This document shows, one piece after another, positions 61,448 through 64,000 of a DNA stretch of 64,000 nucleotides; position 1 is the stretch's first letter, and each line of letters starts with the position of its first letter. The DNA is from Pseudomonadota bacterium. Its GTDB lineage: Bacteria > Pseudomonadota > Alphaproteobacteria > Puniceispirillales > Marisalimonadaceae. A program made the position numbers and the translations under genes. The notes beneath the pieces are model-generated. The model was not told where the DNA came from. It saw only the letters and a list, made by a program, of their open reading frames with translations, and ran no database searches. The stretch spans positions 97,057-161,056 of the forward strand of contig JAQBXK010000001.1 in the NCBI GenBank assembly GCA_027625145.1. The letters are read 5' to 3'.

Positions 61448-61608
61448 TTAGGTTTCATTTATCTGTAATATAGCATTCCAAACAATAACACATTCTTCAA
61501 ATCGTTCTGTAGCTATTTCTAATAGCTCTATAAGCAGGGTGGTTCTTAAAACCTTTAGCAAGCATTTTAAGTAATTCTATTTGTTTTTTTTTCTTTATTT
61601 TGTTCCAT
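61448..61608 (-). pseudogene. Small conserved gene, copy B, with two frameshifts
   Basis: From ATG 61608: ME-NKE, then a run of nine A that shifts the frame, then IELLKMLAKGFKNHPAYRAI, a second extra base, and TERFEECVIVWNAILQINET to TAA at 61448. Length 161 is two above a multiple of three, in line with two one-base insertions. It is clearly the same small family as 54973-55148 (shared NKE, LLK-LAK, HPAYRAIR, TER-EECV-VW). Confidence 0.65.
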
Positions 61609-61649
61609 TTTTTACCTTAAACATTAGCTAATGCAGAATTAAGTTTTTA

Positions 61650-62300
61650 CTATGATAATTTCCAGTTTTTTGTCATTTTCCTTTTATCTATAAAATCAAT
61701 AATTGAAAAAGTTTTGTCTATTAAAGTATAGTCATTGTATTCTAAACGAGCAATTATCTTCATTTTTAAAATATCAACTATTCCCTCATCAGTAATAAAT
61801 TCGTCTTTAATATGAATGCCAATTACTTGCCCAAATACAACATGATGAAAGCCTGCATTTTTGTTCCCAGGAAGTTGAACTGTCTGATGGTATTTACATT
61901 CGAAATGAACTGGAGATTCAGCAACTCTTTTTGGCTTTACGTTAATTGAATCTATAGCCGTTAAACCAGTCTTCTCTAATTCATCTGTTTCTGGCTCCAT
62001 TATCCAGCTTGTATCATTCATTTGATGACATGTATCCCAAGTGCTCATATTGACTACAAATTAACCTGTTTCTTCAGTATTTAAAACACTATCTTTTTTA
62101 CTGCCATCTGCACGATTTCCAGCAGAGAACATTACAAATGGAGGATCATAGGAAAGACCATTAAAATAACTATAAGGTGACAGGTTTCCAATGCCATTTT
62201 TACTTAATGTACTAATACAACCAATTGGGCGAGGAACGGTTAAGGCTTTGAAAGGATTATGAGGTAATCCATGATTGTTTTCATTAGTATCATAATACAT
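61650..62300 (-). pseudogene. Flavin reductase-like (FMN split-barrel) gene interrupted by in-frame TAA
   Basis: The frame from ATG 62300 encodes HGLPHNPFKALTVPRPIG and PYSYFNGLSYDPP, stops at TAA 62061-62063 after NTEETG, and resumes in the same frame with FVVN, MSTWDTCHQMN, RVAESPVHFECKYHQ and VVFGQVIGIHI to 61650. Together 216 codons, the normal size for flavin reductase-domain proteins. A Glu is expected at the stop (EETGEF in relatives), so one GAA-to-TAA change suffices. An ATG at 62048 might restart translation, but without a good ribosome site. Confidence 0.8.
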
Positions 62301-62491
62301 TCAAGACTCCCACCTTGTTAAACTTAAATATAAGTGTGCTTAATATCTAAATATTATTTGTATATGTATCACTTTATCATTCCTGACTTAGACATAGTTA
62401 TAAAAATTTTTTCACACTTAAGTGTCATTTAGATTATATCTAGCCTGCTTTATAACTTTCTATGAAGCATTTAAATTAATTATAATTTTTT

Positions 62492-63397
62492 TTAAGGTTT
62501 AGTATCGAGATAGTAATTTTTCCAATCATGTTCTGGTTTAAATCCAAGCATGGTTCTAATCTTTTTACTAGACAGTATTGCTTCATATTCATCCATTTTT
62601 CTTTTTAATTGTACATTGGGAAAAAATTCTTGAATTATTTCTTTAGTTGTTAAATTAACCGAATTATTGTTATGTGTTACATTAAATACTTCATAACCAA
62701 GTCCGTCTTTTTTTATACAAAGCTCTATTGCTTGAGCTAAATCACGGGCATCAATGTAATTAAAAAGGTTTCTTAACCTTACTCTTGGATTTTTACAAAA
62801 TTCTTTAAATCTTTGATATTCATTAGGTTCAATTATATTTCCTATTCTTAGTGCATATATATCAATACCTGTTCTTTTTTGAAAGGCTTTACCAGTTTGT
62901 TCATTTAAAACTTTAGATAACCCATAACTATCTGTAGGACTTGTTTCATAGTCTTCTTCAATGGGAAGCCATTTAGGAATTGGATTACCTTCAGCAAAAC
63001 AAAAACCATATGTTGTTTCTGAAGAGGCAAATATTATTTTTTTAATACCTAATTTAGTAGCAGCTTCTATAACGTTGTATGTTCCTATTGTATTAATACG
63101 AAATGTTTCATTATCTGGTTTAATTAAAATCCTTGGTATTGCTGCTAAATGTATAACTGCTTTAAATTCTTTGATACCATTGCCACTTTTTAATTCTGCG
63201 ATATTAGAATACCCTGAAAGAGCATTAAAAACTTCACCAGATTTTGTGACATCTAGATTAATGTTATCAACCCCATCTATTAAAAGAGGTGTTAAGTCAG
63301 CATTCACTACTGAGTAACCTTTCTTTAAGAGATATGGAATTAAATATTTGCCAGCTTTACCACTTCCTCCAGTTACAAATATTTTAGAATTTTCCAT
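62492..63397 (-). CDS. NAD-dependent epimerase/dehydratase (extended SDR)
   Basis: 301 residues from the ATG at 63397; GAGG five bases ahead supports it over an ATG ten codons earlier. TGGSGKAGKYLIP (9-21) binds NAD; the catalytic pattern is the SSETTYG and SYGLSK (Tyr and Lys) pair; RIGNI follows. The family epimerises or dehydrates nucleotide sugars, or oxidises uronic acids. No polysaccharide genes are near, so a free-sugar-acid role is possible. Confidence 0.88.
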   Translation of the reverse strand: MENSKIFVTGGSGKAGKYLIPYLLKKGYSVVNADLTPLLIDGVDNINLDVTKSGEVFNALSGYSNIAELKSGNGIKEFKAVIHLAAIPRILIKPDNETFRINTIGTYNVIEAATKLGIKKIIFASSETTYGFCFAEGNPIPKWLPIEEDYETSPTDSYGLSKVLNEQTGKAFQKRTGIDIYALRIGNIIEPNEYQRFKEFCKNPRVRLRNLFNYIDARDLAQAIELCIKKDGLGYEVFNVTHNNNSVNLTTKEIIQEFFPNVQLKRKMDEYEAILSSKKIRTMLGFKPEHDWKNYYLDTKP

Positions 63398-63666
63398 AAT
63401 TACCTCTTTTTCTGAATTAAAATTCAATATTAGTATCTATTATTGGCTTGTCCAATCTCTTTTTTTTGTTTTATGTGTTTGTTAAAAAATATTTCAATAT
63501 CATAGTCTTAAGAAATAAATTTTTAATTTATTTTATTCTTTAAGAAATAATTTTGTTTTTTTTTAATAAAAAAATTGATTAATTTTAGTTTGTACAGCAA
63601 TTTTTTGTTAAAATCTAAAACAGTGTAAATTACTAAAGAGCTTAAACTTTATAAAGGTGTGAGCTT

Positions 63667-63873
63667 ATGAATGATAATATTAATCTTTTTGGTAAATATA
63701 GTGGGGTGCCAACAATTAAATTGGGACTTAAAGCCTTTTATAAAGAAGTTTTAAGACAACATTATTTTACAATATTTTTTAAAAATGTTATTATGGATAA
63801 ATTAATTTTATATCAATTTGAATTAATTGATATTCAAGCCATTAAAGTTAATATGACTAAAAAAAACATCTAA
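63667..63873 (+). pseudogene. Truncated-hemoglobin (group 1) N-terminal remnant
   Basis: 68 codons. NLFGKYSGVPTIKLGLKAFYKEV and FFKNVIMDKLILYQ, read in pieces, follow the A- to E-helix region of group 1 truncated hemoglobins, with Phe and Tyr at the usual B-helix region shifted or lost; the E-helix part carrying the heme contact is already degenerate (IDIQAIKVNM), and the F, G and H helices are missing. Full proteins have about 120 residues. No continuation was recognised before the window end. Confidence 0.5.
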
Positions 63874-64000
63874 TTGTTATGGTTGTCAACAGTATACCTA
63901 AAGCAAAAACTAAATTAAAATCTCAAAAAAAATATAGAAAAAAAACAGTTTTTAAAAATAAAACTTATTAAATAAATTATTCTAAATTTTTTTATATCTA

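Noticed and set aside
62048..62063. Two separate genes instead of one broken flavin reductase
   Set aside because: Both halves belong to one split-barrel family sequence in one frame with only four codons between stop and next ATG, and the second half lacks a ribosome binding site.
63879..63971. 30-codon Lys-rich frame at the window end
   Set aside because: Very low complexity, no ribosome binding site, no family; AT-rich DNA yields such frames freely.

Overview
The window is AT-rich, densely packed bacterial DNA with short intergenic gaps. The gene content points to a free-living, oligotrophic marine alphaproteobacterium: DUF2842, DUF3726 and DUF1330 proteins, TfdA/TauD and PhyH dioxygenases, AbgB-like amidohydrolases, Dpp-type peptide importers, a TAXI-TRAP receptor and a TauE/SafE exporter. 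A HIMB59/AEGEAN-169/SAR116-like origin is my guess from gene content; there is no rRNA or marker gene here to fix it.

Layout. 1-6.1 kb (minus): end of a TAXI-TRAP receptor, a BT1-like MFS carrier, gamma-glutamyltransferase, an enolase-superfamily enzyme and a TauD-type dioxygenase. 6.2-8.4 kb (plus): SDR, DUF2842 protein, second enolase-superfamily enzyme. 8.4-12.1 kb (minus): DUF3726 protein, an unrecognised 570-residue protein, an M19 dipeptidase gene broken by an in-frame TAA, and PsiE. 12.3-17.8 kb (plus): TauD, flavin monooxygenase, TIM-barrel protein and two tandem PhyH dioxygenases, which look like one catabolic cluster. 17.9-24 kb: endonuclease I, envelope proteins (one reading frame has no start codon), TauD, TSUP exporter, DUF4396 and a TfdA-like enzyme. 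24.4-28.5 kb: DEAD-box helicase, alpha/beta-barrel protein, DAO-type oxidoreductase and an SDR lacking its catalytic Tyr. 28.6-37.3 kb: LysR regulator, EamA exporter, NHL-repeat protein, a complete Dpp-type ABC importer and TerC.

At 37.35 kb a tRNA-Arg(UCG) is followed by an N-terminal integrase remnant. 37.9-49.7 kb is a second peptide or acyl-amino-acid scavenging region: M20 hydrolases, an AstE/AspA-like enzyme, a carbamoylase-like enzyme, a second Dpp-type operon, an alpha/beta hydrolase and an AbgB-like enzyme. 50.2-56.3 kb looks accessory. It holds an M20 dipeptidase and a TauABC/SsuABC-like importer with higher GC than their neighbours, a broken small gene and a PhyH gene, with palindromic intergenic repeats between the modules. 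56.5-59.6 kb holds a TfdA paralogue, a TIM-barrel protein and an SDR. 59.6-64 kb is partly decayed: frameshifted DUF1330, a second broken copy of the small gene, a flavin-reductase gene split by TAA and a truncated-hemoglobin remnant lie among intact hydrolase and epimerase genes.

Taken together the genes suit uptake and oxidative breakdown of diverse dissolved organic molecules: eight Fe(II)/2-oxoglutarate dioxygenases, two enolase-superfamily enzymes, three SDRs, several M20-type hydrolases and three ABC importers. No CRISPR array, rRNA, intact integrase or insertion sequence was seen.
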